64,000 nucleotides of DNA from Streptomyces sp. TRM70350 (GTDB lineage: Bacteria > Actinomycetota > Actinomycetes > Streptomycetales > Streptomycetaceae). The stretch covers positions 62,001 through 126,000 of the forward strand of contig NZ_JAHUXH010000013.1 of assembly GCF_019219825.1 (NCBI RefSeq), read 5' to 3'. The notes under the pieces are model-generated. The model was not told the origin of the DNA and ran no database searches. It was given only the letters and a program-made list of their open reading frames with translations. Shown in pieces: positions 8,145 through 16,765 of this stretch. The position numbers and the translations under genes were made by a program. Position 1 is the stretch's first letter. Every line of letters starts with the position of its first letter.

Positions 8145-9231
8145 TCGCGGCAAGCCGCGCGGTACGCCCGCCAGTGCCGCCGAGAACCTGCTGCCCACCG
8201 GCACCCGGCGTGCCGCCGCCCAGGCCGGCGGCGGGCGCACCCGCGCCGAGCGGCGCAAGCTGCAGCGGAAGGTCAAGCGGCGCCGGCGCCGGTCGGCCAT
8301 AAAGGAGATACCGCTCCTGGTCGGCGTGGCCGTGCTGATAGCCCTCGTCCTGAAGACGTTCCTCGTCCAGGCGTTCGTGATCCCGTCGGGCTCCATGGAG
8401 CAGACGATCCAGATCGGCGACCGGGTCCTGGTCGACAAGCTCACCCCGTGGTTCGGCGCCAAGCCGAAGCGCGGTGACGTCGTGGTCTTCAAGGACCCCG
8501 GCGGCTGGCTCCAGGACGAGCAGCCCATCCCGCAGAAGGACGACCCCGTCGTCGTCAAGCAGATCAAGGAGGGGCTCACCTTCATCGGCCTGCTGCCGTC
8601 CGACAACGAGAAGGACCTCATCAAGCGGGTCGTCGGCGTCGGTGGTGACCGGGTGCAGTGCTGCGACACGCAGGGGCGGGTCACGGTCAACGGCGTTCCG
8701 CTGAACGAGGACTATCTGAACCCGGGCGACGAGCCGTCCGCCATCCCGTTCGACATCACCGTGCCCCAGGGACGGCTGTGGGTGATGGGCGACCACCGGT
8801 CCAACTCCGCGGACTCCCGCTCCCACCAGGACACCGACTACGGCGGCACCGTCTCCGAGGACGAGGTGGTGGGCCGGGCCGTCGTCATCGCCTGGCCGCT
8901 GGACCACTGGACCACGCTGAACGAACCGAGAACCTACGCTTCCGTGTCCGACTCGGCAGGCGGGTCGACCGCGGGCCCCCGGCCGTCGCATAGGGTTGCC
9001 CCCGACGATTCGAACGGAACGATCCAGCTCCCGAGCCCTGCGGAACTCCCGCTCGTTATGGGAGTGGTGGGCCTGCGTCGTGTGTGGGGCAGGCGGCGGC
9101 ACAGAGTAAGGAGTTGGCGTGGGGGATGCGGCGGTTGGCGCACGGTCCGGACACGACGGCGAGGAGCACCGCGGACGTCCCGTGGAGGCGGCCCCCCAGG
9201 CCGCGGACAGCGCCGTAAGCTTTGGGAATGA
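8137..9231 (+). CDS. sipX: Type I signal peptidase (SipX-like) with long C-terminal tail
   Basis: 364 aa from ATG 8137 (GTG 8131 is an in-frame alternative). The start overlaps the end of sipW by 8 bases. An Arg/Lys-rich cytosolic N-terminus is followed by a membrane helix (IPLLVGVAVLIALVL), the catalytic box PSGSM (Ser about 86), the Lys in LIKRVVGVGGD (about 163) and GDHRSNSADSRS. Compared with sipW there is an extra insert before the Lys. The last 40 or so codons are Arg/Gly-rich, look uncharacteristic of the family, and overlap sipY by 113 bases, so either this tail is a real extension or the natural stop has been lost. Confidence 0.85.
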   Translation: MGSRGKPRGTPASAAENLLPTGTRRAAAQAGGGRTRAERRKLQRKVKRRRRRSAIKEIPLLVGVAVLIALVLKTFLVQAFVIPSGSMEQTIQIGDRVLVDKLTPWFGAKPKRGDVVVFKDPGGWLQDEQPIPQKDDPVVVKQIKEGLTFIGLLPSDNEKDLIKRVVGVGGDRVQCCDTQGRVTVNGVPLNEDYLNPGDEPSAIPFDITVPQGRLWVMGDHRSNSADSRSHQDTDYGGTVSEDEVVGRAVVIAWPLDHWTTLNEPRTYASVSDSAGGSTAGPRPSHRVAPDDSNGTIQLPSPAELPLVMGVVGLRRVWGRRRHRVRSWRGGCGGWRTVRTRRRGAPRTSRGGGPPGRGQRRKLWE

Positions 9232-10087
9232 AGGCCAGGCGGCCGAGGACGGCACGGTGACGGACGAGCAGAGCCAGACCGGGGACCAGGGACCGGAGGG
9301 CCCCGCCCGCAAGCAGCCGAAGAAGCAGCGCTCCTTCTGGAAGGAGCTGCCGATCCTGATCGGCATCGCGCTGGTGCTGGCGCTGCTGATCAAGACGTTC
9401 CTGGTGCAGGCGTTCTCGATCCCCTCCGACTCGATGCAGAACACCCTGCAGGAGGGCGACCGCGTTCTCGTCGACAAGCTCACCCCCTGGTTCGGCTCCG
9501 AGCCGGAGCGCGGCGAGGTCGTCGTCTTCCACGACCCGGACAACTGGCTGGCGGGTCAGCCGGCGGCGGACCCGAACGCCCTGCAGACGTTTCTCAGCTG
9601 GATCGGCCTGATGCCGTCCGCCGAGGAGAAAGACCTCATCAAGCGGGTGATCGGGGTCGGCGGCGACACGGTCGAGTGCGAGGGCACCGGCCCGCTGAGG
9701 GTCAACGGCAAGGCGCTGAACGAGACGTCGTACGTGTACCCCGGCAACACGCCGTGCACCGTCGACGACCAGGGCGGCCAGTTCAAGGTGAAGGTCCCCG
9801 AGGGCTACATCTGGGTCATGGGCGACCACCGGCAGAACTCCCGGGACTCCCGTTACAACCAGGGCGACGTCAACAAGGGCATGGTGCCGGTGGACAAGGT
9901 CGTCGGACGCGCCATCGTGAAGGCCTGGCCGATCAACCGCTGGGGCACGCTCCCGGTGCCGGACACCTTCGACCAGCCCGGCCTGAACGACCAGTCGGCC
10001 GTGTCCCTCACCAACGCCCCGAACGCGCTGGCCCTCGCGGGGGTCGTGCCGCTGGCACTGTGGCGCCGCCGGCGGCCGGGCGAGTGA
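9119..10087 (+). CDS. sipY: Type I signal peptidase (SipY-like)
   Basis: 322 aa from GTG 9119, which has a strong aaggag site at 9108-9113; GTG 9257 is a shorter alternative. An acidic, Gln-rich N-terminal region precedes a membrane helix (LPILIGIALVLALLI). The serine box is PSDSM (Ser about 105), the Lys is in LIKRVIGVGGD (about 175), and box E is GDHRQNSRDSRYN. A second hydrophobic stretch near the end (APNALALAGVVPLALWRR) suggests a C-terminal membrane anchor. PSDSM instead of PSGSM differs from its three neighbours. The gene ends just before the tandem-repeat region. Confidence 0.9.
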   Translation: MGDAAVGARSGHDGEEHRGRPVEAAPQAADSAVSFGNEGQAAEDGTVTDEQSQTGDQGPEGPARKQPKKQRSFWKELPILIGIALVLALLIKTFLVQAFSIPSDSMQNTLQEGDRVLVDKLTPWFGSEPERGEVVVFHDPDNWLAGQPAADPNALQTFLSWIGLMPSAEEKDLIKRVIGVGGDTVECEGTGPLRVNGKALNETSYVYPGNTPCTVDDQGGQFKVKVPEGYIWVMGDHRQNSRDSRYNQGDVNKGMVPVDKVVGRAIVKAWPINRWGTLPVPDTFDQPGLNDQSAVSLTNAPNALALAGVVPLALWRRRRPGE

Positions 10088-10171
10088 TTGTCGTCGCGGA
10101 TCCGGGGGCGGGGATCCGAGCGGCGGCGCGGGCTGGCGGCCGGAGGGGTGATCGGCGCCGTGGTGGGGCGG

Positions 10172-10490
10172 TGCGGGGTCTGGTGGTCTGGCGGTCTGTG
10201 TCTGATGGCCGCGGTGGTTTGGCGGCTTGGCTGTGATCGGTGGGGTGGTTTGGCGGGCGGTGCCTGATCGGCGTCGCGGTGCGGCGGTCGGTGTCTGAAG
10301 CCCGTGGTGGTTTGGCGGCTGGCCTCTGATCGGGGGGTGCTCTGGTGGGCGGTGTCTGATCGATTGGGCCGTCTGGCGGGCGGTGGCTGATCGGCGGGGT
10401 GGTTTGGCGGCTGGCCTCTGATCGCCGGGCGGTCTGACCGTCGGTGTCTGATCGCCGTGGCGGTTCGGTCGGTGGATTGATCGCCGTCGA
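10172..10490. repeat. Degenerate ~31-bp tandem repeat, about 10 units
   Basis: The anchor tetramer tgat (mostly tgatcg) recurs at 10203, 10234, 10265, (tgaa) 10296, 10327, 10357, 10388, 10419, 10449 and 10478. Spacings are 31, 31, 31, 31, 30, 31, 31, 30 and 29. Between anchors each unit has a variant of ggtggtttggcggc followed by a tggc or cggtgtc end. A further decayed unit seems to lie upstream from about 10172. The 31-bp period is not a codon multiple, and no reading frame continues through it with a plausible protein. Confidence 0.85.
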
Positions 10491-10495
10491 GACCT

Positions 10496-10580
10496 CCCCG
10501 CCCGCGTGAAGTCCCCGCCCGTGTGAAGTTCCGGCCCGCGTGAAGTCCCCGCCCGCGTGAAATCCCCGCCCGCGTGAAGT
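10496..10580. repeat. 17-bp direct repeat x5
   Basis: Five consecutive 17-bp units at 10496, 10513, 10530, 10547 and 10564, consensus ccccgcccgcgtgaagt. Unit 2 has one change, unit 3 has two, unit 4 has one. The array ends 73 bases before the sipZ start. It abuts the ~31-bp repeat family but is unrelated in sequence. Each copy carries gtgaa, so bound protein or RNA recognition is possible but not shown. Confidence 0.92.
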
Positions 10581-10652
10581 CCTCGTGGAGCTGTCCGCCG
10601 GGCGGGATGAAGGGCTGTCCGGCCCTGGTACCGCCGGGTAGGGTGCGGATCC

Positions 10653-11417
10653 ATGGGTGGCGAGAGCGCGACACGTACGGCCCCGCGGAACGGTGGGACG
10701 AGCAAGGGCCCGGCGGGCGGCCGGATCGGGCAGCGGTTGTCCGGACTGGCGGTCGCGCTGGGCCTCGTGCTGTTCCTGGGCGGCTTCGGCTGGGGAGCGG
10801 TGACCTATCTGCCGTACACCGTGCCCACCGGCTCCATGACGCCGACCATCGACGCGGGCGACCGGGTGCTGGCGCAGCGCGTCGACGGCGCCGATGTGCG
10901 CCGCGGTGACGTCGTCGTCTTCAAGGACAAGACCTGGGGCGACGCGCCGCTGATCAAGCGGGTGGTGGCCGTCGGCGGCGACAAGGTCGCCTGCTGCCAG
11001 GACGGCAGGCTCACCGTCAACGGCAAGGAGATCGACGAACCGTATCTGTCCGAGGGACAGCGGGCCTCGGACATGAACTTCGGGGTGACCGTGCCCGAGG
11101 GGCGGCTCTTCCTGCTCGGTGACGAGCGGCACGGCTCGCTGGACTCCACCGCCCACCTCACGGACGCCGCGAGCGGCACCGTGGCCCGCGACGACGTCTC
11201 CGGCCGGGTGGACGCCGTCGTCTGGCCCATGAACGGCATGCTGGCACGCCCCACGGGCTTCGAGGCCCTCGGCAGTCTGTCCGCGCCGGGGCCGCTGCGG
11301 ACGATCGGCGCCATGATCGTCGTAGGCGCCGTGCTGGTGCTCGGTGGCGCCGCGTACGGGCCGGTCGCGAAGCGGCTGGGGTCCCGGGCGAGGACGGGGC
11401 CCGCCGGTGCCCGCTGA
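10653..11417 (+). CDS. sipZ: Type I signal peptidase (SipZ-like)
   Basis: 254 aa. An N-terminal membrane helix (LAVALGLVLFLGGFGWGAV) precedes the catalytic box PTGSM (Ser about 61), with the Lys in LIKRVVAVGGD at about 102 and box E reading GDERHGSLDS. The C-terminus has a second hydrophobic segment (IGAMIVVGAVLVLGGAAYG), giving an anchor at each end. It is separated from sipY by 565 bases of repeats, so it probably has its own promoter. The Nudix gene overlaps its end by 11 bases. Confidence 0.9.
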   Translation: MGGESATRTAPRNGGTSKGPAGGRIGQRLSGLAVALGLVLFLGGFGWGAVTYLPYTVPTGSMTPTIDAGDRVLAQRVDGADVRRGDVVVFKDKTWGDAPLIKRVVAVGGDKVACCQDGRLTVNGKEIDEPYLSEGQRASDMNFGVTVPEGRLFLLGDERHGSLDSTAHLTDAASGTVARDDVSGRVDAVVWPMNGMLARPTGFEALGSLSAPGPLRTIGAMIVVGAVLVLGGAAYGPVAKRLGSRARTGPAGAR

Positions 11418-11928
11418 GGCCACGGAGGGGTACGAGCTCGTCGGCGACCGTACGCGCAAGGTGGCGCGGGTCGTGCTGCTCGACGCGGACGACCGGATCC
11501 TGCTGCTGCACGGCCACGAGCCGGACGATCCGGCGGACGACTGGTGGTTCACGCCGGGCGGCGGACTGGAGGGCGAGGAGACCCGTGAGGAGGCCGCGCT
11601 GCGGGAACTCGCGGAGGAGACGGGAATCACAGAGGTCCAACTCGGTCCGGTGCTGTGGCGGCGGATGTGCTCCTTCCCGTTCGCCGGGCGCCGCTGGGAC
11701 CAGGACGAGTGGTACTACCTGGCCCGCACCACTCAGACGGCGACGGCGGCCGTCGCCCTCACCGAGCTGGAGCGACGCAGTGTCGTGGGAGCCCGGTGGT
11801 GGACATGTGAGGAACTGACCCGGGCTCATGAGACTGTGTATCCGACCAGACTCGCCGAGCTGCTGCGCAGGCTGCTCGACGAAGGTCCCCCCGCCAGGCC
11901 CGAGATCCTTGACACGGAAATCGTCTAG
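11407..11928 (+). CDS. Nudix hydrolase
   Basis: 173 aa from GTG 11407 (MPAEATEGYELVGDR), overlapping the sipZ stop. The Nudix box GX5EX7REUXEEXGU is complete: GGLEGEETREEAALRELAEE followed by TGI. It lies at about residues 55-77. Nudix enzymes hydrolyse nucleoside diphosphates linked to another group; the substrate cannot be read from sequence. The WRRMCSFPFAGRRWDQDEWYY region suggests a MutT-like member. Translational coupling with sipZ is likely. In mycobacteria this slot before DUF2469 and yraN is occupied by rnhB. Confidence 0.88.
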   Translation: MPAEATEGYELVGDRTRKVARVVLLDADDRILLLHGHEPDDPADDWWFTPGGGLEGEETREEAALRELAEETGITEVQLGPVLWRRMCSFPFAGRRWDQDEWYYLARTTQTATAAVALTELERRSVVGARWWTCEELTRAHETVYPTRLAELLRRLLDEGPPARPEILDTEIV

Positions 11929-11984
11929 GGGCTCACGGGACTGGCGCACAATGGTGGGATCGCACGGCTGAAGGGGAACATGCC

Positions 11985-12293
11985 ATGAGCGCCGAGGACC
12001 TCGAAAAGTACGAGACCGAGATGGAGCTCAAGCTCTACCGGGAGTACCGCGATGTCGTCGGTCTGTTCAAATACGTGATCGAGACCGAGCGGCGCTTCTA
12101 CCTGACCAACGACTACGAGATGCAGGTGCACTCGGTCCAGGGAGAGGTGTTCTTCGAGGTGTCCATGGCGGACGCCTGGGTGTGGGACATGTACCGACCG
12201 GCTCGGTTCGTGAAGCAGGTGCGTGTCCTCACGTTCAAGGACGTGAACATCGAGGAGCTGAACAAGAGCGATCTCGAACTGCCGAGTGGGTGA
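11985..12293 (+). CDS. DUF2469 family protein
   Basis: 102-aa acidic protein (MSAEDLEKYETEMELKLYREY) typical of the DUF2469 family of actinobacteria, which is encoded between lepB/rnhB and yraN. Its function is unknown. The rich Glu/Tyr content and high conservation suggest an essential small cytosolic protein. An aggggaac site lies just upstream of the ATG. Confidence 0.9.
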   Translation: MSAEDLEKYETEMELKLYREYRDVVGLFKYVIETERRFYLTNDYEMQVHSVQGEVFFEVSMADAWVWDMYRPARFVKQVRVLTFKDVNIEELNKSDLELPSG

Positions 12294-12361
12294 TGAGCCG
12301 CGACTGGCGCGGCCTTCGTCGCCCGTGTGGGTGACGAAGTTGTCCACAACCGCTGAGTAGC

Positions 12362-12385
12362 CCACCAAGATCCACTTCTTGGTGG
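12362..12385. terminator. Short hairpin after DUF2469 gene
   Basis: Perfect 8-bp arms ccaccaag (12362-12369) and cttggtgg (12378-12385) around an 8-nt loop, 69 bases after the stop. A weak terminator or mRNA-end structure is plausible. Confidence 0.45.
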
Positions 12386-12422
12386 TGGATGCGTGACCGT
12401 TGGCGCCGGAGGAGGTGCCGAC

Positions 12423-12785
12423 ATGAACGCACGAGACGCACTCGGCAGGTACGGCGAGGAACTGGCCGCCCGACGGCTGGCGGCGGCCGGAATGACGGTC
12501 CTGGAGCGCAACTGGCGCTGTGGCAGGACCGGTGAGATCGACATCGTGGCGCGGGACGGGGACGTCCTGGTCGTCTGCGAGGTGAAGACACGCAGGGCCG
12601 GCCGGTTCCAGCATCCGATGGCGGCGGTGCCGCAGGAGAAGGCCGAGCGGCTGCGCGGCCTCGCCGAACGCTGGATCCACACCCACGGAGGAGCACCACC
12701 GGGAGGCGTCCGCATCGACCTGATCGGCGTCGTCCTGCCCGACCGGGGCGCGCCCGTGGTCGAACACGCGCGGGGGGTGGCCTGA
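12423..12785 (+). CDS. YraN/UPF0102 endonuclease-fold protein
   Basis: 120 aa from ATG 12423, which follows an excellent ggaggaggt site; GTG 12393 is in frame but less supported. It has the UPF0102 pattern: LGRYGEELAARRL at the start, then GEIDIVARDGDVLVVCEVKTR, the E/D...ExK nuclease core of the restriction endonuclease-like fold. The natural substrate is not known. Its stop is one base from the start of comM, so the pair is coupled. Confidence 0.9.
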   Translation: MNARDALGRYGEELAARRLAAAGMTVLERNWRCGRTGEIDIVARDGDVLVVCEVKTRRAGRFQHPMAAVPQEKAERLRGLAERWIHTHGGAPPGGVRIDLIGVVLPDRGAPVVEHARGVA

Positions 12786-12786
12786 G

Positions 12787-14412
12787 ATGGGCTTCGCGCG
12801 TACGTGCTCCGTCGCCCTCGTCGGCGTCGAGGGCGTGGTGGTGGAGGTCCAGGCCGACCTGGAGCCGGGCGTCGCCGCGTTCACACTGGTGGGGCTGCCG
12901 GACAAGAGCCTGACCGAGAGCCGGGATCGGGTGCGGGCGGCTGTGGTGAATTCCGGCGCCGAGTGGCCGCAGAAGAAGCTCACGGTCGGACTCAGCCCGG
13001 CGTCCGTACCGAAGGCCGGCAGTGGGTTCGACCTGGCCGTCGCCTGCGCGGTGCTGGGGGCCAGTGAGCGGATCGATCCACGGGTGCTCGCCGACATCGT
13101 GATGATCGGAGAGCTCGGCCTGGACGGACGGGTGCGGCCGGTGCGTGGCATCCTGCCGGCCGTGCTGGCGGCGGCGAACGCGGGCTATGAGCAGGTGGTC
13201 GTGCCCGAGTGCGCGGCCGCCGAGGCGTCACTGGTCCCCGGGGTGTCCGTGCTCGGCGTCCGCAGTCTGCGGCAGCTGATCGCGGTCCTCGCGGACGAGC
13301 CCGTGCCGGAAGAGGAACCGGATGCGCACGGCCGCCCCGACCCCCTGCTCGCCGGGCTGCGTGTCCCGGGCACCGGCTCGGCCACGGGCATGCACAGCGT
13401 CGGAGCCGCCCAGCAGGACCACGGGCACGACCTGGCCGACGTCGTGGGCCAGATCTCGGCGCGCACGGCGGTGGAGGTCGCCGCGGCCGGGGGACATCAC
13501 CTGTTCCTGGAGGGACCGCCCGGCGCCGGCAAGACGATGCTCGCGGAGCGGCTGCCGGGGATTCTGCCCCGGCTCACCCGCGAGGAGTCGCTGGAGGTCA
13601 CGGCGGTGCACTCGGTGGCCGGGCTGCTGCCGCCCGGCAAGCCGCTGATCGACGTCGCCCCGTACTGCGCCCCGCACCACTCGACCACCATGCAGGCGCT
13701 CGTCGGCGGCGGCGCCGGCATCGCCCGGCCCGGCGCGGTGTCGCTCTCGCACCGAGGGGTGCTGTTCCTCGACGAGACGCCGGAGTTCAACAGCCAGGCC
13801 CTCGACGCCCTGCGGCAACCCCTGGAGGCGGGGCATGTCGTGATCGCCCGCAGCGCGGGCGTGGTGCGGTTCCCGGCGAAGTTCCTGATGGTCCTCGCCG
13901 CCAACCCCTGCCCGTGCGGGCGCTTCTCCCAGCGCGACGACCTGTGCGAGTGCCCACCCTCGGCGATCCGCCGCTACCAGGCCCGGCTGTCGGGACCGCT
14001 GCTGGACCGGGTCGACCTCCGCGTCGAGGTGGACCGTGTCACGCGGGCCGAGCTCACCGGCCGCGGCGCTCGCGGCGAGCCCACAGCGGCCGTCGCCGAA
14101 CGGGTGCGCGCGGCCCGGGAACGGGCGGCCGCTCGCCTCGCGGGCACTCCGTGGCGGACGAACAGCGAGGTGCCCGGCCGGGAGCTGCGCAGCCGCTGGT
14201 ACGCCGCGATCGGAGCGATGGACGAGGCCGAACGCAATCTGGAGCGGGGCGTGCTCACGGCCCGCGGTCTCGACCGGGTCCTGCGGGTCGCCTGGACCGT
14301 GGCGGACCTCGTGGGACACGACCGGCCGGACGCGACGGACGTGGCCCTGGCGCTGCAACTGCGCACCGGCGTTCCACGCGGTGTGCCGATGGCCATCGGG
14401 GCGCTGACGTGA
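12787..14412 (+). CDS. YifB/ComM-family AAA+ ATPase (Mg chelatase-like)
   Basis: 541 aa. The N-terminal S5-like fold domain begins MGFARTCSVALVGVEG and continues to about 190. The AAA+ module has Walker A GPPGAGKT at about 243-250 and Walker B LFLDETPEF. The ending LADLVGHDRPDATDVALALQLR is typical of the family. ComM is a hexameric helicase that promotes branch migration during natural transformation in other bacteria. Its place before dprA, another DNA-uptake/recombination gene, supports a DNA processing role here. The last codons overlap dprA (GTGA). Confidence 0.92.
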   Translation: MGFARTCSVALVGVEGVVVEVQADLEPGVAAFTLVGLPDKSLTESRDRVRAAVVNSGAEWPQKKLTVGLSPASVPKAGSGFDLAVACAVLGASERIDPRVLADIVMIGELGLDGRVRPVRGILPAVLAAANAGYEQVVVPECAAAEASLVPGVSVLGVRSLRQLIAVLADEPVPEEEPDAHGRPDPLLAGLRVPGTGSATGMHSVGAAQQDHGHDLADVVGQISARTAVEVAAAGGHHLFLEGPPGAGKTMLAERLPGILPRLTREESLEVTAVHSVAGLLPPGKPLIDVAPYCAPHHSTTMQALVGGGAGIARPGAVSLSHRGVLFLDETPEFNSQALDALRQPLEAGHVVIARSAGVVRFPAKFLMVLAANPCPCGRFSQRDDLCECPPSAIRRYQARLSGPLLDRVDLRVEVDRVTRAELTGRGARGEPTAAVAERVRAARERAAARLAGTPWRTNSEVPGRELRSRWYAAIGAMDEAERNLERGVLTARGLDRVLRVAWTVADLVGHDRPDATDVALALQLRTGVPRGVPMAIGALT

Positions 14413-15569
14413 CCGGCGGCGACGACTGCGACGACGAGCTGCTCGGCCGGATCTTCCTCACGCGTGTGCTGGAGCCCGGTGACGAGGTCGCCGGGCGGTG
14501 GGTGCGGGAGCTGGGGGTTGGTGAGGTGGTGCGGCGGTTGCGGGGCGGAGGGGTGCCGTTGGTCGGGGTGAGTGACAAGCGGTGGACCGGGTTGCTGGCG
14601 CGGGCTCGGCGGGCCGAGCCGGAGCGGGATCTCGAGGTGGCTCGGGCGGCCGGGGTGCGGTTCGTGCGCCCGGGGGAGGCCGAGTGGCCGGGACAGCTCG
14701 ACGACCTGGGGGATGGCCGGCCGCTGGGACTCTGGGTGCGGGGGCGGGCCAGTCTGCGGATGTGGGCGCTGCGATCCGTCGCCGTCGTGGGCGCCCGGGC
14801 CTGCACCGAGTACGGCGCCCACATGGCCGTCACCCTCGCCTCCGGCCTCGCCGAGCGCGGCTGGGTGGTCGTCTCCGGTGGCGCCTACGGCGTCGACGGC
14901 GCCGCCCACCGGGGCGCCCTCGGCGCGGGCGGTGCCACCGTCGCCGTCCTGGCCTGTGGTGTCGACCGGCCCTATCCACGCGGGCACACCCAGCTCATCG
15001 GCAGAATCGCCGAGCAGGGGCTGGTCGTGGGAGAGCTGCCGCCGGGGGATCACCCGACGCCCAGCCGGTTCATCGTGCGCAACCGGGTTATCGCCGCGTT
15101 GACCAGGGGAACCGTGGTCGTCGAGGCAGCCCACCGCAGCGGTTCCCTCGTCACCGCGCGGGCGGCGCAGCGGCTGGGACGGCACACCATGGGCGTGCCC
15201 GGCCCGGCCACCAGTGCGCAGTCGGCCGGGGTGCACGAGCTGCTGCGCGGCGAGGCGACGCTGGTCACCGACGCGGCCGAGGTCGTCGAGCTGGTCGGCG
15301 ACATGGGGGAGCTGGCCCCCGTCCGGCGCGGGCCGGTGCTGCCGCGCGACCTGCTGGCGCCCGGCACTCGGCACGTCCTGGCCGCGCTGCCCGGGCGCGG
15401 GACCGCCACCGCCGAGGAGATCGCGCGCGACGCGCCGACGACCGAGGACGATGCGATCGCGAGGCTGTACGAACTCAGGGCACTTGGTTACGTCGAACGA
15501 CACGGCGACGGCTGGAAGTTGACACGCCAGGCGATGATCTCCCTTCGCAGCGGGCGGGACGGATGCTGA
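14409..15569 (+). CDS. dprA: DNA processing protein DprA
   Basis: 386 aa from GTG 14409, overlapping the comM stop as GTGA. DprA loads RecA on incoming single-stranded DNA. The Rossmann-like core is present: SVAVVGARACTEYG, VVSGGAYGVDGAAHRGAL, then RNRVIAALTRGTVVVEAAHRSG. A C-terminal winged-helix region follows (IARLYELRALGYVERHGDGW). Length is usual. The frame stays open far upstream inside comM, but that part is a shadow of the comM frame. Confidence 0.93.
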   Translation: MTGGDDCDDELLGRIFLTRVLEPGDEVAGRWVRELGVGEVVRRLRGGGVPLVGVSDKRWTGLLARARRAEPERDLEVARAAGVRFVRPGEAEWPGQLDDLGDGRPLGLWVRGRASLRMWALRSVAVVGARACTEYGAHMAVTLASGLAERGWVVVSGGAYGVDGAAHRGALGAGGATVAVLACGVDRPYPRGHTQLIGRIAEQGLVVGELPPGDHPTPSRFIVRNRVIAALTRGTVVVEAAHRSGSLVTARAAQRLGRHTMGVPGPATSAQSAGVHELLRGEATLVTDAAEVVELVGDMGELAPVRRGPVLPRDLLAPGTRHVLAALPGRGTATAEEIARDAPTTEDDAIARLYELRALGYVERHGDGWKLTRQAMISLRSGRDGC

Positions 15570-15852
15570 CCGAGCGTAGTTCGGCCGTCCGGGGGAATCC
15601 CGATGTCCTTGGGAAATCCGGCAGTTGGCGGGGCGTGGCGGTCACGGAGAGCGACCGTCATGACGCGGCGGAGCGCTCTGTGGAACGTTTCTGCGTACGG
15701 TGCCCGCCCCTTCCTTCGCACACCGCGACTCTTCAGTCACGCTACGCTCACGAGGATCCCCGACACAGTCCGGCAAACAGTCCGGCAACTCGACACCAGA
15801 GCGACAGCTCACCCAGTACCACCCTTCACGGCAGAACGGCACAAGGCGACGA

Positions 15853-16695
15853 ATGCCCCAGCACACCTCCGGGTCCGACAGGGCGGCGATCCCCCCAGCC
15901 GCCCGCGACGGTGGCAGCGATCGGCCGCCCGCTCCCTCGACGCTCGACGAGCTCTGGCGGACGTACAAGGAGACGGGGGACGAGCGGCTGCGGGAGCAGC
16001 TGATTCTGCACTACTCCCCGCTGGTGAAATACGTGGCCGGGCGGGTGAGCGTGGGGCTGCCGCCCAATGTCGAGCAGGCGGACTTCGTGTCGTCCGGGGT
16101 GTTCGGGCTGATCGACGCGATCGAGAAGTTCGACATCGACCGGGAGATCAAGTTCGAGACGTACGCGATCACGCGGATCCGGGGCGCGATGATCGACGAG
16201 CTGCGGGCGCTGGACTGGATCCCGCGGTCGGTGCGGCAGAAGGCGCGGAACGTGGAGCGGGCGTACGCGACGCTGGAGGCGCGGCTGCGGCGGACGCCGA
16301 GCGAGGGGGAGGTGGCCGCCGAGCTGGGCATCCCGGTGGAAGAACTGCACGCTGTTTTCAGCCAGCTGTCGCTGGCCAACGTGGTGGCGCTGGAGGAACT
16401 GCTGCACGTCGGGGGCGACGGCGGCGACGGACTGAGCGTCATGGACACGCTGGAGGACACCGCCGCCGACAACCCGGTGGAGGTGGCCGAGGACCGGGAG
16501 CTGCGGCGGTTCCTGGCGCGGGCGATCAACACGCTGCCCGAGCGGGAGAAGACCGTGGTCACGCTGTACTACTACGAGGGGCTCACGCTCGCCGAGATCG
16601 GCAATGTGCTGGGGGTGACCGAGAGCCGGGTGAGCCAGATCCACACCAAGTCCGTGCTGCAGTTGCGCGCGAAACTGGCCGGGTTCGGCCGTTGA
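15853..16695 (+). CDS. whiG: RNA polymerase sigma factor WhiG
   Basis: 280 aa from ATG 15853 (MPQHTSGSDRAAIPPAARDG), matching the known length of Streptomyces WhiG. It is a FliA-type sigma factor that drives the start of sporulation of aerial hyphae. Region 2 holds LDELWRTYKETGDERLREQL and ILHYSPLVKYVAGR; DRDIEKF-type region-2 helices follow (IDREIKFETYAITRIRGAM). Region 4 ends with the HTH LAEIGNVLGVTESRVSQIHT. The frame is open to 15700, but the extra N-terminal part is not family-like. Its presence is strong evidence for Streptomyces. It has its own 283-base leader after dprA. Confidence 0.95.
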   Translation: MPQHTSGSDRAAIPPAARDGGSDRPPAPSTLDELWRTYKETGDERLREQLILHYSPLVKYVAGRVSVGLPPNVEQADFVSSGVFGLIDAIEKFDIDREIKFETYAITRIRGAMIDELRALDWIPRSVRQKARNVERAYATLEARLRRTPSEGEVAAELGIPVEELHAVFSQLSLANVVALEELLHVGGDGGDGLSVMDTLEDTAADNPVEVAEDRELRRFLARAINTLPEREKTVVTLYYYEGLTLAEIGNVLGVTESRVSQIHTKSVLQLRAKLAGFGR

Positions 16696-16765
16696 CCTGG
16701 CCGAACGCCGGTGGGATGGTGCGCTGCACTCCCGCCCGGGGTGGCGCGTCCGTAAAGTGGTCGGC

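Noticed and set aside
10172..10580. CRISPR array
   Set aside because: Units are adjacent and degenerate, without unique spacers, and no cas genes are near.
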